DNA of 64,000 nucleotides from Burkholderia sp. Bp8963 (GTDB lineage Bacteria; Pseudomonadota; Gammaproteobacteria; Burkholderiales; Burkholderiaceae), in contig NZ_QTQP01000009.1 in the NCBI RefSeq assembly GCF_003854275.1, positions 1-64,000 of the forward strand. The letters run 5' to 3'. Under the pieces are notes generated by a model. That model was not told the DNA's origin. It ran no database searches and worked only from the letters and a program-made list of their open reading frames with translations. Made by a program: the position numbers and the translations under genes. This document shows positions 1-8,809 of this stretch, in pieces; the stretch's first letter is position 1, and the number at the start of each line of letters is the position of its first letter.

Positions 1-130
1 CCTTGAATTCCATTGCCGCCCAACTCTCCGTTGCTCGTGCCATTCGCGCGTCATGCAAAAAGCAAGAGTAAACGGCAAGCCGCGAAAGTTTACAAGCCGC
101 TCACGCCGACTTGTGTGTAATGGAATGCGC

Positions 131-433
131 TTACTGGCCGAAGAAGACCGAGTCGCGCGGGTTCGACGTCGTCGCGGCAGCCGGGCTGCCTGCGCGGACG
201 ACCGGAGCGGCTTGCGCGCCGTAGCCGCTGTTGTCGTCACCATGCACGCGCGCTTGCGCAGCCTGGATGTCTTCCGGGTAGTACGGGCTCGACACGCCCG
301 GCTTGTAACCGGCCTTCTCGAGCTGGACCAGCTCGTTGCGCACTTGCGCACGGGTCACGGTGCTTTGTGCGAACGCGCCGAACGAAGCGGACAGGGCGGT
401 AGCGGCAACGACTGCATAAACGAGCGATTTCAT
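131..433 (-). CDS. DUF4148 domain-containing small secreted protein
   Basis: This 100-residue protein begins with a clear Sec signal peptide (MKSLVYAVVAATALSASFGAFAQ, charged start then hydrophobic core, AFA-Q cleavage site). The mature part carries the DUF4148 pattern: TRAQVRNELVQLEKAGY, then YYPEDIQAAQARV near residue 55. DUF4148 proteins are very common in Burkholderia, are predicted periplasmic, and have no established biochemical role. The start is supported by GGAGGT nine bases upstream. A promoter-like sequence lies about 55-90 bases upstream of the start codon. Family assignment is by motif recall; function is unknown. Confidence 0.9.
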   Translation of the reverse strand: MKSLVYAVVAATALSASFGAFAQSTVTRAQVRNELVQLEKAGYKPGVSSPYYPEDIQAAQARVHGDDNSGYGAQAAPVVRAGSPAAATTSNPRDSVFFGQ

Positions 434-493
434 GATGACCTCCGATATTTTATTGACTTCGCTCTCGACACCATGTCTTAAGCGATTGATGAA

Positions 494-522
494 ATCTTAG
501 TCACCGGGGCCTTCAGGGTAAA
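494..522 (-). promoter_or_regulatory. Putative sigma70 promoter of the DUF4148 gene
   Basis: Read on the minus strand there is TTTACC (522-517) and TAAGAT (499-494) with a 17-bp spacer. That is the right geometry for sigma70, and the predicted start lies about 50 bases before the DUF4148 start codon. Judged by eye only. Confidence 0.4.
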
Positions 523-648
523 CGCCGACTTTGATTAAAGATTGTTTCCCAATCGGTAAAAATACGACACCGAATCAGTCTTTCATTACGCTTTCGTTTC
601 AAGTGGTGCAATATGTATGAAGAATTGGTGGCGTCAATCAACGGATGT

Positions 649-672
649 CCGGCGCGGCTGCCGCGGCGCCGG
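649..672. repeat. GC-rich inverted repeat
   Basis: CCGGCGC (649-655) pairs with GCGCCGG (666-672) around a 10-base loop. It lies 27 bases from the larger palindrome at 700-743, so the two make an adjacent hairpin pair in the gap between the DUF4148 and DUF3331 genes. The rest of the 434-819 gap holds only the DUF4148 promoter region and no convincing gene. Confidence 0.55.
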
Positions 673-699
673 GGCAACCGGGCCGACGCAGACAGACGT

Positions 700-743
700 G
701 CGCACCCCTTCGTTACATTGCGTGATGTAACGAAGGGGTGCGC
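700..743. repeat. Perfect 19-bp palindrome with 6-base loop
   Basis: The left arm (700-718, starting GCGCACCCC) and right arm (725-743) are exact reverse complements, with loop TGCGTG. The hairpin sits 76 bases past the stop codon of the minus-strand DUF3331 gene. It has no T-tract on either side, so it does not look like a classical intrinsic terminator. A REP-like element, an RNA 3' stabiliser or a protein-binding palindrome are all possible. Confidence 0.8.
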
Positions 744-819
744 GCGTGACGCTGGCAAGCGACGGAAACAGGCGGGCGCTTCTGGATCAGCGAAAACGGG
801 CCGGCACGCCCGATCGGTA

Positions 820-1110
820 TTACTTGCCGCCCGCCAGGGCGAGCACTTCGGCGGCGGAGATCATCGCGGCTGCATTGGCGGGCGCCGGGCGCTCGGCGGG
901 GCGGAACACTTCGTCGCCGCGCTGGATCACCTGGCGCGACAGCGCGCAGGTGCCGGTGCGTTGCGCGAAGCGACGACGCCAGCGTTGCTCGCCGTAATGA
1001 CAGCGGCCGGGTTCGACCCAGCGGACGACGAGCAGCGTATCGGAGCGTTCGAGAATTTCGACGTGGACGTCGGCGGGATCGAGCGCAGGCAGGGATTTGG
1101 AGGCCTTCAT
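820..1110 (-). CDS. DUF3331 domain-containing protein
   Basis: This 96-residue cytoplasmic protein shows the features of DUF3331, a family largely confined to Burkholderia and relatives: VEILERSDTLLVVRWVEPG near residue 20, then GEQRWRRRFAQRTGTCALS, GDEVFRP and a C-terminal PANAAAMI segment. AGGA eight bases upstream supports the ATG start. Function is unknown. No signal peptide or membrane segment is seen. It is transcribed toward the DUF4148 gene, with the 19-bp palindrome just beyond its stop. Confidence 0.85.
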   Translation of the reverse strand: MKASKSLPALDPADVHVEILERSDTLLVVRWVEPGRCHYGEQRWRRRFAQRTGTCALSRQVIQRGDEVFRPAERPAPANAAAMISAAEVLALAGGK

Positions 1111-1311
1111 TTGCCGTTTCCTAAAGCTCGTGCGGTTTCGGCCCGGCAGTGGATCTCACTGGTCGAAGTCGAATCCGTAGCGGTTTCCATGAGTGGTGCG
1201 CTAAATGTAAGCGTCTGTGACCGGAAAAAACATCCTGTCTGGCTCAAATTACCTTTTGCCGATTCAGAAACAATCCACGCTTATTTTCGTGGGAAACCGC
1301 AGACAAAAACG

Positions 1312-1333
1312 CCCCGGACGGGCGTGTCCGGGG
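1312..1333 (-). terminator. Intrinsic terminator with no assignable gene
   Basis: CCCCGGAC (1312-1319) pairs with GTCCGGGG (1326-1333) around a 6-base loop. On the minus strand the stem is followed by CGTTTTTG, the form of a Rho-independent terminator for leftward transcription. No convincing leftward gene ends nearby. The 1111-1686 gap otherwise holds only the DUF3331 upstream region and unassigned sequence. Confidence 0.6.
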
Positions 1334-1686
1334 AGGCAAAGCGGGCCGCGCCGTCGTGCCTGCTCGCTCAGGCAAGGGGACGCTGAGGACGGCGCGCTCG
1401 CCGCCGGGATCGAAGGCGGGCGGGTTTGCCGCGTCACCGTCGGCAGGCCCTGCAGGTCATGATGGCCGGAACGCGCCGTTAGGACGCTGACACGAAGATG
1501 ACGTTTTTGTCAGGTTGTCCAGTTCCGCCATCGACGGCCCGAAGGTGGCAGCGGCGCTGTACGATTGAACGCCAATTCGCGTGCCGTGCCGTGACTGACG
1601 CACGCGAGCGGCACGCGATGAGAGAAGCGGCGACCGGATGGCGGCGGTAATGGCGTGGGCGCGCGACGCCCGAACACGAGGACACC

Positions 1687-2442
1687 ATGGGCGCAATGCG
1701 CATCGATTCCCACCAGCACTTCTGGCGCTATCGCTCGGTCGATTACCCGTGGATCGGCGCAGGCATGAGCGCACTCGCGCGCGACGATGCGCGCATCGTC
1801 GGCGTGGTCGGCTGGGAGGATCTTGGCTCGCCACAGCTCGCGGATCGTGTCGCCGAATGGAACAGCCTGAAACTGCGCGGCTTTCGCCATCAGGTGCAGG
1901 ATGAGCACGATGTCGCGTCGTTCGTCGCGCAGCCGGATTTCAATCGCGGCGTTGCGTGGCTGCAGGCGCATGGCTACGCGTACGACGTGCTCGTGTTTCA
2001 GCGCCAGTTGCCGCACGTGCGCGATTTCTGCGCGCGTCACGATGCGCACTGGCTCGTGCTCGACCATCTCGGCAAGCCCGCGCTCGCCGACTTCGACCGC
2101 GACGACACCGCATTCGCACGCTGGCGCGCTGCGCTGCAGGCGCTCGGCGCGTTAACGCACGTCGCGTGCAAGCTGTCCGGGCTCGTTACCGAAACGGACT
2201 GGCGGCGCGGCTTGCGGGCGCAGGATATCCGGCATATCGAGCGGTGCCTGGATGCGGCGCTGGAAATCTTCGGCCCGCAGCGGCTGATGTTCGGCTCCGA
2301 CTGGCCGGTCTGCCTGCTCGCCGCGTCCTACGACGAAGTTGCGTCGCTGGTCGAACGATGGGCGGTGAGCCGCGTGTCGGTGGCTGAGCGGCGGGCCGTG
2401 TGGGGCGGCAGCGCGGCGCGTTGTTATGGGGTGTCGGCGTGA
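1687..2442 (+). CDS. Amidohydrolase (COG3618/L-fuconolactonase-like), internally shortened
   Basis: This 251-residue metal-dependent TIM-barrel hydrolase opens with the metal-binding IDSHQHFW motif. It keeps GFRHQ, VLDHLGKPA, CKLSGLV and the C-terminal FGSDWPVCLL motif. Relatives hydrolyse sugar lactones or similar cyclic substrates. Family members are usually about 280-290 residues. Here the sequence jumps from WIGAGMSALARD directly to DARIVGVVGWEDL (junction near 1783-1788), omitting the segment that normally carries the second strand and helix of the barrel. The deletion is in frame. GAGG five bases upstream supports the start. Activity may be lost. Family certain, substrate unknown. Confidence 0.8.
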   Translation: MGAMRIDSHQHFWRYRSVDYPWIGAGMSALARDDARIVGVVGWEDLGSPQLADRVAEWNSLKLRGFRHQVQDEHDVASFVAQPDFNRGVAWLQAHGYAYDVLVFQRQLPHVRDFCARHDAHWLVLDHLGKPALADFDRDDTAFARWRAALQALGALTHVACKLSGLVTETDWRRGLRAQDIRHIERCLDAALEIFGPQRLMFGSDWPVCLLAASYDEVASLVERWAVSRVSVAERRAVWGGSAARCYGVSA

Positions 2443-3069
2443 ACGCGCTCGGTGTCCTCGACCGGTCTCAGGTCCGGATGCGCGTCGACTGCTTTCGAAA
2501 GTAAAGGAGTCCTTTGAAGTTGGGCTGGTTCCAGTCGCAAATGGCGGCATACGTGGAGAAGCAACGAGGGCAGCACGGTGGACCTGCAAAGGCAGCGATC
2601 ACCGGCAGCTCGTGCAAGCCGGGTCGTGCCTGCGATCACCACCGGATGTCGCACGATGACCTCGAGCGGCACGTGCCGGGACAGACGCGAATCGCGATGA
2701 AAGCTGGCCGTATTGCGGAACGGAAGTCGCATTATTTCAATAAAATAACAAAGCGCTTTCATTGCATCGAAATCAGTCGGCAAATCGAATGATTGCGCCG
2801 CGCGGGGCGATGCACTGCGATGGTGCCTGCTTCCGGCGTCGTTCATGCGCGGCGCCTAATTGATGCGACCCTTTAAATCACGCGATAACGCCGCCGAGCA
2901 CGCGGCATGCGCGAAAGCATTGTCCGATAAGGGCAGGCGGCGAAAGACGGAGCGCGATCGCAACCGGATTGCGCCCCATACGAACGTTCCCTTTTAAATC
3001 AGGTTGCGCCGCCATCGCCACCGTGTCGCTCAACAATCCTACGTGTTTTCCCTTGGTTGGTCGGCATTT
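2443..3069. other. Intergenic region upstream of the liv promoter, no gene recognised
   Basis: This stretch between the amidohydrolase and the liv promoter has short open frames with mixed codon use and no recognisable product. Two near-identical words, CCCTTTAAATCA near 2869 and CCTTTTAAATCA near 2990, lie about 120 bp apart in the same orientation. Around 2715-2760 the sequence is notably AT-rich for this genome. It may hold decayed sequence or distant regulatory sites for liv. Confidence 0.4.
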
Positions 3070-3100
3070 TTGACAGACGATTGAAAAACGCTCATATAAT
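3070..3100 (+). promoter_or_regulatory. Sigma70-like promoter of the liv operon
   Basis: TTGACA (3070-3075) and TATAAT (3095-3100) both match consensus, with a 19-bp spacer that is longer than optimal. The predicted start near 3107 leaves a leader of about 275 nt before the livK start at 3381. That leader contains a small CTCCC-TTC-GGGAG hairpin near 3219-3231. The long leader suggests post-transcriptional control, which is an inference. Confidence 0.65.
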
Positions 3101-3380
3101 TTCGACTGCCTTGCCAACGGCTGTCGGACCATCCATCCGACGAGCGGTTCGGCAAGCGGGGCAGGCGAAAAGCTTGCGCAATGCAAGACGCATCACGTTG
3201 TCTTTCCGAACCAAACGCTCCCTTCGGGAGTGGTAAGAGCCGGGCCCCGCACAAGTCTTATTCCGCACAAGGTCCGTCTCCGCGTCTCGGGCGTGTCCCA
3301 TGTCCTCGCCCCGGGTGCTGTTCGATTGCGCAAGTCATGCCGCCTTTGCCCGTATGACTAACAACATCGAGGAGCTCCAG

Positions 3381-4502
3381 ATGACGCTGTCCCGTCTTAC
3401 GTCCATTTCCGTCGCCGCCGTGCTGTTCGCCGCCGGCGCCGCCACCGCACAAGCGGAAACCGTGAAGATCGCCATCGCCGGGCCGATGAGCGGTTCGGTC
3501 GCACAGTATGGCGACATGGTGAAGGCCGGCGCGCTGACCGCGATCGAGCAGATCAACGCGGCAGGCGGTGCGGGCGGCAACAAGTTCGAAGTGGTGTTGA
3601 TGGACGACGCCTGCGAACCGAAGCAGGCCGTCGCGGTCGCGAACAAGATCGTCAGCCAGAAGATCAAGTACGTGATCGGCCACGTGTGCTCGGGTTCGAC
3701 GATTCCCGCGTCCGACATCTACGAGAACGAAGGCATCGTGATGGTCACGCCGTCGGCCACCGCGCCGCAGCTGACCGAAGGCAAGAAGCGCCACTTCATC
3801 TTCCGCACGATCGGCCGTGATGACCAGCAAGGCCCGGCCGCCGCGAAGTACATCATCGGCAACGTGAAGCCGAAGAAGGTCGCGGTGCTGCACGACAAGC
3901 AGTCGTACGGCCAGGGCATCGCATCGTCGGTGAAGAAGGACCTCGAAGCCGCGAAGATCCCGGTCGTGCTGTTCGAAGGCGTCAACGCCGGCGATTCGGA
4001 CTACTCGGCGATCATCACGAAGCTGAAGTCGCAAGGCGTCGACTTCGTCTACTTCGGCGGCTACCACCCGGAAATGGGCCTGCTGATGCGCCAGGCGCGC
4101 GAGCAGGGCGTGAAGGCCACGTTCATGGGGCCTGAAGGCGTCGGCAACAAGGACGTGACGGCGATCGCCGGCCCGTCGTCGGAAGGCATGCTCGTCACGC
4201 TGCCGGCCGACTTCACGGCCGACCCGGCCAACGCGTCGCTCGTGAAGGCATTCGCCGACAAGAAGCGCGACGCGAACGGTCCGTTCCAGATGCCGTCGTA
4301 CGCAGCGGTGAAGATCATCGCCGACGCGATCGCAGGCGCGAAGACGACCGACGCGACCAAGGTCGCCGCGTACATGCACCAGCACACGTTCGACACGCCG
4401 ATCGGCAAGGTCGCTTACGACCCGCAGGGCGACCTGAAGGCGTTCAAGTTCGTCGTCTATACGTGGCACAAGGACGCCACCAAGACCGTCGCTTCCAACT
4501 GA
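3381..4502 (+). CDS. livK: Branched-chain amino acid ABC transporter, substrate-binding protein
   Basis: This 373-residue periplasmic binding protein of the LivJ/LivK type (Peripla_BP_6) has a signal peptide of about 26 residues ending AQA-ET. The mature protein opens VKIAIAGPMSGSVAQYGD, typical of the family, and has the expected length. GGAG eight bases upstream supports ATG 3381. An in-frame extension back to 3300 would bury the signal peptide and was not chosen. It captures leucine, isoleucine, valine or a similar ligand for the permease encoded downstream. The 182-bp gap to livH contains a strong hairpin that may make livK mRNA more abundant than the rest. Exact ligand unknown. Confidence 0.93.
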   Translation: MTLSRLTSISVAAVLFAAGAATAQAETVKIAIAGPMSGSVAQYGDMVKAGALTAIEQINAAGGAGGNKFEVVLMDDACEPKQAVAVANKIVSQKIKYVIGHVCSGSTIPASDIYENEGIVMVTPSATAPQLTEGKKRHFIFRTIGRDDQQGPAAAKYIIGNVKPKKVAVLHDKQSYGQGIASSVKKDLEAAKIPVVLFEGVNAGDSDYSAIITKLKSQGVDFVYFGGYHPEMGLLMRQAREQGVKATFMGPEGVGNKDVTAIAGPSSEGMLVTLPADFTADPANASLVKAFADKKRDANGPFQMPSYAAVKIIADAIAGAKTTDATKVAAYMHQHTFDTPIGKVAYDPQGDLKAFKFVVYTWHKDATKTVASN

Positions 4503-4512
4503 CCGGCGTACC

Positions 4513-4553
4513 CGCCCCGATGGATCCACCCCGCTCGTGATCCGGGCGGGGCG
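4513..4553 (+). terminator. Intercistronic hairpin between livK and livH
   Basis: CGCCCCG (4513-4519) pairs with CGGGGCG (4547-4553), and GGATC (4522-4526) pairs with GATCC (4539-4543) inside it. There is no T-run. In this position it could stabilise livK mRNA or partly terminate, raising the binding protein over the membrane parts. Confidence 0.45.
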
Positions 4554-4684
4554 GATGCGTATTGGCCGTTCAGGCCGTTCACGCGGCCGTGGGCGCATCG
4601 AGACGACACCGCGCGTTGCGCGCAACCTCGCCGTGATCCGGCGACGGCGGCGCGTGACGCGGCGAAAACGGGAGCTTCCCGCAC

Positions 4685-5611
<927 letters not shown>

Positions 5612-5622
5612 GGGAGGCGCAG

Positions 5623-6894
5623 ATGAGTCAAGTCATTTCCGTCCGCCGGCCGGCTGCCGGCGCCTCGTTCGGCGATACGCTGAAGAACGCAATGGCCGCC
5701 GCGATCCTGACGGCGATCCTCACGGTGCCCGTGCTCGGCCTGCAGTTGAAGCTCGACGGCTACCAGGTCGTGCTCGAAGCGCACTGGCGCCCCGTGTGGA
5801 TCGCGGTCGCGGCCGTGTTCCTGTTCCAGCTGTTCAAGCCGTGGCTCACGCACGCGAAAACGGCCGTCAAGCTGCCGGCGATGCCCGCGATGGGCGCGCA
5901 GCAGCAGCGCACGGTCGTCTGGCTGCTGCTCGCGTTCGGCCTCGTGTGGCCGTTCTTCGGGTCGCGCGGCGCGGTCGACATCGCGACGCTCGCGCTGATC
6001 TACGTGATCCTCGGCCTCGGGCTGAACATCGTCGTCGGCTTCGCGGGCCTGCTGGACCTCGGCTATGTCGGGTTCTATGCGGTCGGCGGCTACACGTACG
6101 CGATGCTGAACCAGTACTTCGGGCTCACGTTCTGGGAATGCCTGCCGCTCGCGGCGATCGCGTCGGCGACGTTCGGCTTCCTGCTCGGCTTCCCGGTGCT
6201 GCGGCTGCGCGGCGACTATCTCGCGATCGTCACGCTCGGCTTCGGCGAGATCATCCGCCTGCTCGCGAACAACCTGACGAGCCTCACCGGCGGTCCGGAC
6301 GGCATCTCGAGCATTCCGAAGCCGACCGTGTTCGGCTTCGAGATGGCGCGCTCGGCGAGCGTCGAAGGCGCGAAGACGTTCCATGAGCTGATCGGGCTGG
6401 AATACAGCGGCGATCACGTGGTGATCTTCCTGTACCTGCTCGCGCTCGTGCTCGTCTGTTTCACGTTGTTCGTGACGAGCCGCCTGATCCGCATGCCGAT
6501 GGGCCGTGCGTGGGAAGCGCTGCGCGACGACGAGATCGCGTGCCGCTCGCTGGGCCTGAACCCGACCCGCATCAAGCTGTCGGCGTTCACGCTCGGCGCG
6601 GCGTTCGCGGGCATCGGCGGTGCGTTCTTCGCGGCGCGCCAGGGCCTCGTGAACCCCGAATCGTTCACCTTCATCGAGTCGGCGCTGATCCTCGCGATCG
6701 TCGTGCTCGGCGGGATGGGCTCGCAGCTCGGCGTGATTCTCGCGGCGATCCTGCTGACCGTGCTGCCGGAAGTCGCGCGCGGCTTTGCCGAGTACCGGAT
6801 GCTGATCTTCGGCCTGGTGATGGTGTTGATGATGATGTGGCGTCCGCAGGGCCTGTTGCCCGCGAGCCGTCCCCACGTGGAGCTGCCGCAATGA
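5623..6894 (+). CDS. livM: Branched-chain amino acid ABC transporter permease LivM
   Basis: This 423-residue permease has an N-terminal pair of hydrophobic segments and a linker, followed by the conserved LivM core [33 protein letters not shown] near residues 125-160. The ABC-coupling loop [20 protein letters not shown] lies near residues 290-310, and the C-terminus [10 protein letters not shown] is typical. GGGAGGCGCAG precedes ATG 5623. The stop overlaps the livG start (ATGA), indicating translational coupling. It forms the translocation path with LivH. Confidence 0.95.
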   Translation: MSQVISVRRPAAGASFGDTLKNAMAAAILTAILTVPVLGLQLKLDGYQVVLEAHWRPVWIAVAAVFLFQLFKPWLTHAKTAVKLPAMPAMGAQQQRTVVWLLLAFGLVWPFFGSRGAVDIATLALIYVILGLGLNIVVGFAGLLDLGYVGFYAVGGYTYAMLNQYFGLTFWECLPLAAIASATFGFLLGFPVLRLRGDYLAIVTLGFGEIIRLLANNLTSLTGGPDGISSIPKPTVFGFEMARSASVEGAKTFHELIGLEYSGDHVVIFLYLLALVLVCFTLFVTSRLIRMPMGRAWEALRDDEIACRSLGLNPTRIKLSAFTLGAAFAGIGGAFFAARQGLVNPESFTFIESALILAIVVLGGMGSQLGVILAAILLTVLPEVARGFAEYRMLIFGLVMVLMMMWRPQGLLPASRPHVELPQ

Positions 6895-7664
6895 GCGCGA
6901 ATGCAGAACTGTTGAAGGTCGCCGGGCTGCAGATGCGCTTCGGCGGGCTGCTCGCCGTCGACGGGATCGATTTCGACGTGCGCCGCGACGAGGTCTTCGC
7001 GATCATCGGGCCGAACGGCGCGGGCAAGACCACGGTGTTCAACTGCGTCGGCGGCTTCTACAAGCCGACCTCGGGCGACGTCGTGCTCGACGGCCATCAG
7101 ATCGCGGGGCTGCCGAGCCACCGGATCGCGCTGAAGGGCCTGGTGCGGACGTTCCAGAACATCCGCCTGTTCAAGTCGCTGACGGTCGTCGAGAACCTGC
7201 TCGTCGCGCAGCACCGCAAGGTGAAGTCGGGGCTGCTGCACGGCCTGTTCGCGACGCCGGCCTACCGCCGCGCGGAGAAGGCCGCGCTCGAAACCGCGGC
7301 CGTATGGCTCGAGCGGATGAACCTGACATCGGTTGCCAACCGGCCGGCGGGCACGCTGTCGTACGGGCACCAGCGTCGGCTCGAGATCGCGCGCTGCATG
7401 ATCACCGAGCCGCGGCTGCTGATGCTCGACGAGCCGGCGGCGGGCCTCAACCCGCAGGAGAAGATCGAGCTGCAGCACCTGATCGACAAGCTGCGCCGCG
7501 AGTTCGGCGTGTCGGTGCTGCTGATCGAGCACGACATGAGCCTCGTGATGGGCGTGTCGGACCGCATCCTCGTGATGGAGCACGGCCGGCCGATCGTGAT
7601 CGGCACGCCGGAGGCGGTCCGCAACGACCCGCGCGTGATCAAGGCGTATCTGGGGGAAGAGTGA
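6891..7664 (+). CDS. livG: Branched-chain amino acid ABC transporter ATPase LivG
   Basis: This 257-residue ATPase has Walker [10 protein letters not shown] near residue 40, the Q-loop TFQNIRLF, signature [13 protein letters not shown] (LSYGQ is more usual; the final Q is H here), Walker [14 protein letters not shown] and the switch histidine in LLIEHDM. The C-terminus extends past the core as in the LivG/BCA_ABC_TP_C group. Its start overlaps the livM stop, and its own stop overlaps the livF start by one base. It energises LivHM as a heterodimer with LivF. Confidence 0.95.
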   Translation: MSANAELLKVAGLQMRFGGLLAVDGIDFDVRRDEVFAIIGPNGAGKTTVFNCVGGFYKPTSGDVVLDGHQIAGLPSHRIALKGLVRTFQNIRLFKSLTVVENLLVAQHRKVKSGLLHGLFATPAYRRAEKAALETAAVWLERMNLTSVANRPAGTLSYGHQRRLEIARCMITEPRLLMLDEPAAGLNPQEKIELQHLIDKLRREFGVSVLLIEHDMSLVMGVSDRILVMEHGRPIVIGTPEAVRNDPRVIKAYLGEE

Positions 7665-8365
7665 TGCTGAAGCTGGAACAGGTCCATACGCACTACGGCG
7701 CGGTCGAGGCGCTCGCGGGTGTGTCGATCGAGGTGAAGAAGGGCGAGATCGTCACGCTGATTGGCAGCAACGGCGCCGGCAAGACGACGCTGATGATGAC
7801 CGTGTGCGGCACGCCGCGCGCGTCGTCGGGCCGCGTGCTGTTCGAGGGCAAGGACATCACCGGGATGTCGACACACCAGATCATGCGGCAGGGGATGGCG
7901 ATCTCGCCGGAAGGGCGGCGCGTGTTCCCGAGCCTCACGGTGCTCGAGAACCTGAAGATGGGCGGGTTCTTCGCGAGCCGCGACGAGATCGACGCGGGCG
8001 TCGAGCACGTGTATCGGCTCTTTCCGCGCCTGAAGGAGCGTTCGGCGCAGCGCGCGGGCACGATGTCGGGCGGCGAGCAGCAGATGCTCGCGATCGGCCG
8101 CGCGCTGATGAGCAAGCCGCGCCTGCTGCTGCTCGACGAGCCGACGCTCGGCCTCGCGCCGCTCGTGATCGCGCAGATCTTCGACATCATCCGGATGATC
8201 CGCGATGAGGGCGTGACGGTGTTCCTCGTCGAACAGAACGCGAACAAGGCGCTAGGTGTGGCCGATCGCGGCTACGTGCTCGAAACGGGGCGCGTGGTGC
8301 TGGCGGACACGGGCGCGAACCTGCTCGCGAACGACCGGATCAAGCAGGCTTATCTGGGCGGGTGA
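7664..8365 (+). CDS. livF: Branched-chain amino acid ABC transporter ATPase LivF
   Basis: This 233-residue ATPase has Walker A GSNGAGKTT near residue 35, the SPEGRRVFPSLTVLENL Q-loop region typical of LivF, signature MSGGEQQMLAIGRAL, Walker B LLLLDEPTLGLAP and switch histidine position replaced by Q in FLVEQN, which is normal for LivF. It ends the five-gene liv operon. A GC-rich hairpin follows within 10 bases of the stop. Confidence 0.95.
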   Translation: MLKLEQVHTHYGAVEALAGVSIEVKKGEIVTLIGSNGAGKTTLMMTVCGTPRASSGRVLFEGKDITGMSTHQIMRQGMAISPEGRRVFPSLTVLENLKMGGFFASRDEIDAGVEHVYRLFPRLKERSAQRAGTMSGGEQQMLAIGRALMSKPRLLLLDEPTLGLAPLVIAQIFDIIRMIRDEGVTVFLVEQNANKALGVADRGYVLETGRVVLADTGANLLANDRIKQAYLGG

Positions 8366-8372
8366 TGGCAGG

Positions 8373-8401
8373 CGCCGCCGATCCGGGCCGGATCGGCGGC
8401 G
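8373..8401 (+). terminator. GC-rich hairpin ending the liv operon
   Basis: A perfect 13-bp stem (8373-8385 with 8389-8401) closes a 3-base loop directly after the livF stop. Only TTGC follows, so it is a weak intrinsic terminator or a 3' stabilising hairpin. Confidence 0.55.
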
Positions 8402-8491
8402 TTGCTCGCCGATGACACGTTCGCCGGATTTTCTCGACGCATTCTCGACGGCGTGCCCGCATCGCGGGCGATACGCCGACCTGCATGGAAT

Positions 8492-8512
8492 TCGTAGTCG
8501 ATTTGGCTACGA
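8492..8512. promoter_or_regulatory. Operator-like palindrome O1 (distal pair)
   Basis: TCGTAGTC-N5-GGCTACGA, a 21-bp site with one mismatch between its arms. It is directly followed by the related site O2, centre to centre 21 bp, so both lie on the same DNA face. The pair lies 276 bp upstream of an equivalent pair at the MNT gene start. Confidence 0.7.
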
Positions 8513-8533
8513 TCGTAGCTTGATTGGCTACAT
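8513..8533. promoter_or_regulatory. Operator-like palindrome O2 (distal pair)
   Basis: TCGTAGCT-N5-GGCTACAT, less symmetrical than the other sites but keeping the GTAG and GGCTAC cores. It abuts O1. The 8534-8767 stretch between the two pairs has no convincing gene or close repeat. Confidence 0.65.
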
Positions 8534-8767
8534 TTTGACCGTTCAACTCCCCTGGCTCGCTCCGGATGGGCTTCCTGGCCTGAAGTCGGGGGGCTTGACG
8601 CGCTTCCCGGTCAGGCCCCGCATTTCCGATGCCCGCGCGAAGCGACTGACGGCCTCGCCAGTTTCGACACGAGTCGGATCGGCAGTGCATTACGCCGCCG
8701 GTTCATTAAAGGGCGCGCCATTCCAAGGGGTCCTGGCCAGCATGAAACACGACAGTGGGACTATGCC

Positions 8768-8788
8768 TTGTAGCCAATTCGGCTACAA
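8768..8788. promoter_or_regulatory. Operator-like palindrome O3 (proximal pair)
   Basis: TTGTAGCC-N5-GGCTACAA, a perfect 8-bp inverted repeat. It contains TACAAT (8784-8789), a possible -10 box, so a bound protein would block transcription of the MNT gene. Confidence 0.75.
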
Positions 8789-8809
8789 TCGTAGCCAATC
8801 ATGCTACGA
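8789..8809. promoter_or_regulatory. Operator-like palindrome O4 overlapping the start codon
   Basis: TCGTAGC-N7-GCTACGA abuts O3 and spans the ATG at 8801. No Shine-Dalgarno sequence precedes this ATG. If the -10 box is TACAAT at 8784, the transcript would start within a few bases of the ATG and be nearly leaderless. Confidence 0.7.

Noticed and set aside
1-130. Gene at the left edge of the window
   Set aside because: The first 130 bases have no open frame with good coding signal; probably the intergenic space beyond the DUF4148 stop.
2514-2792. A 92-codon plus-strand open frame after the amidohydrolase
   Set aside because: It shows no domain, mixed codon use and no clear ribosome site; treated as noncoding or decayed.
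3300-3380. N-terminal extension of the Liv binding protein from ATG 3300
   Set aside because: It would put 27 hydrophilic residues before a clear signal peptide, and the ribosome site fits ATG 3381.
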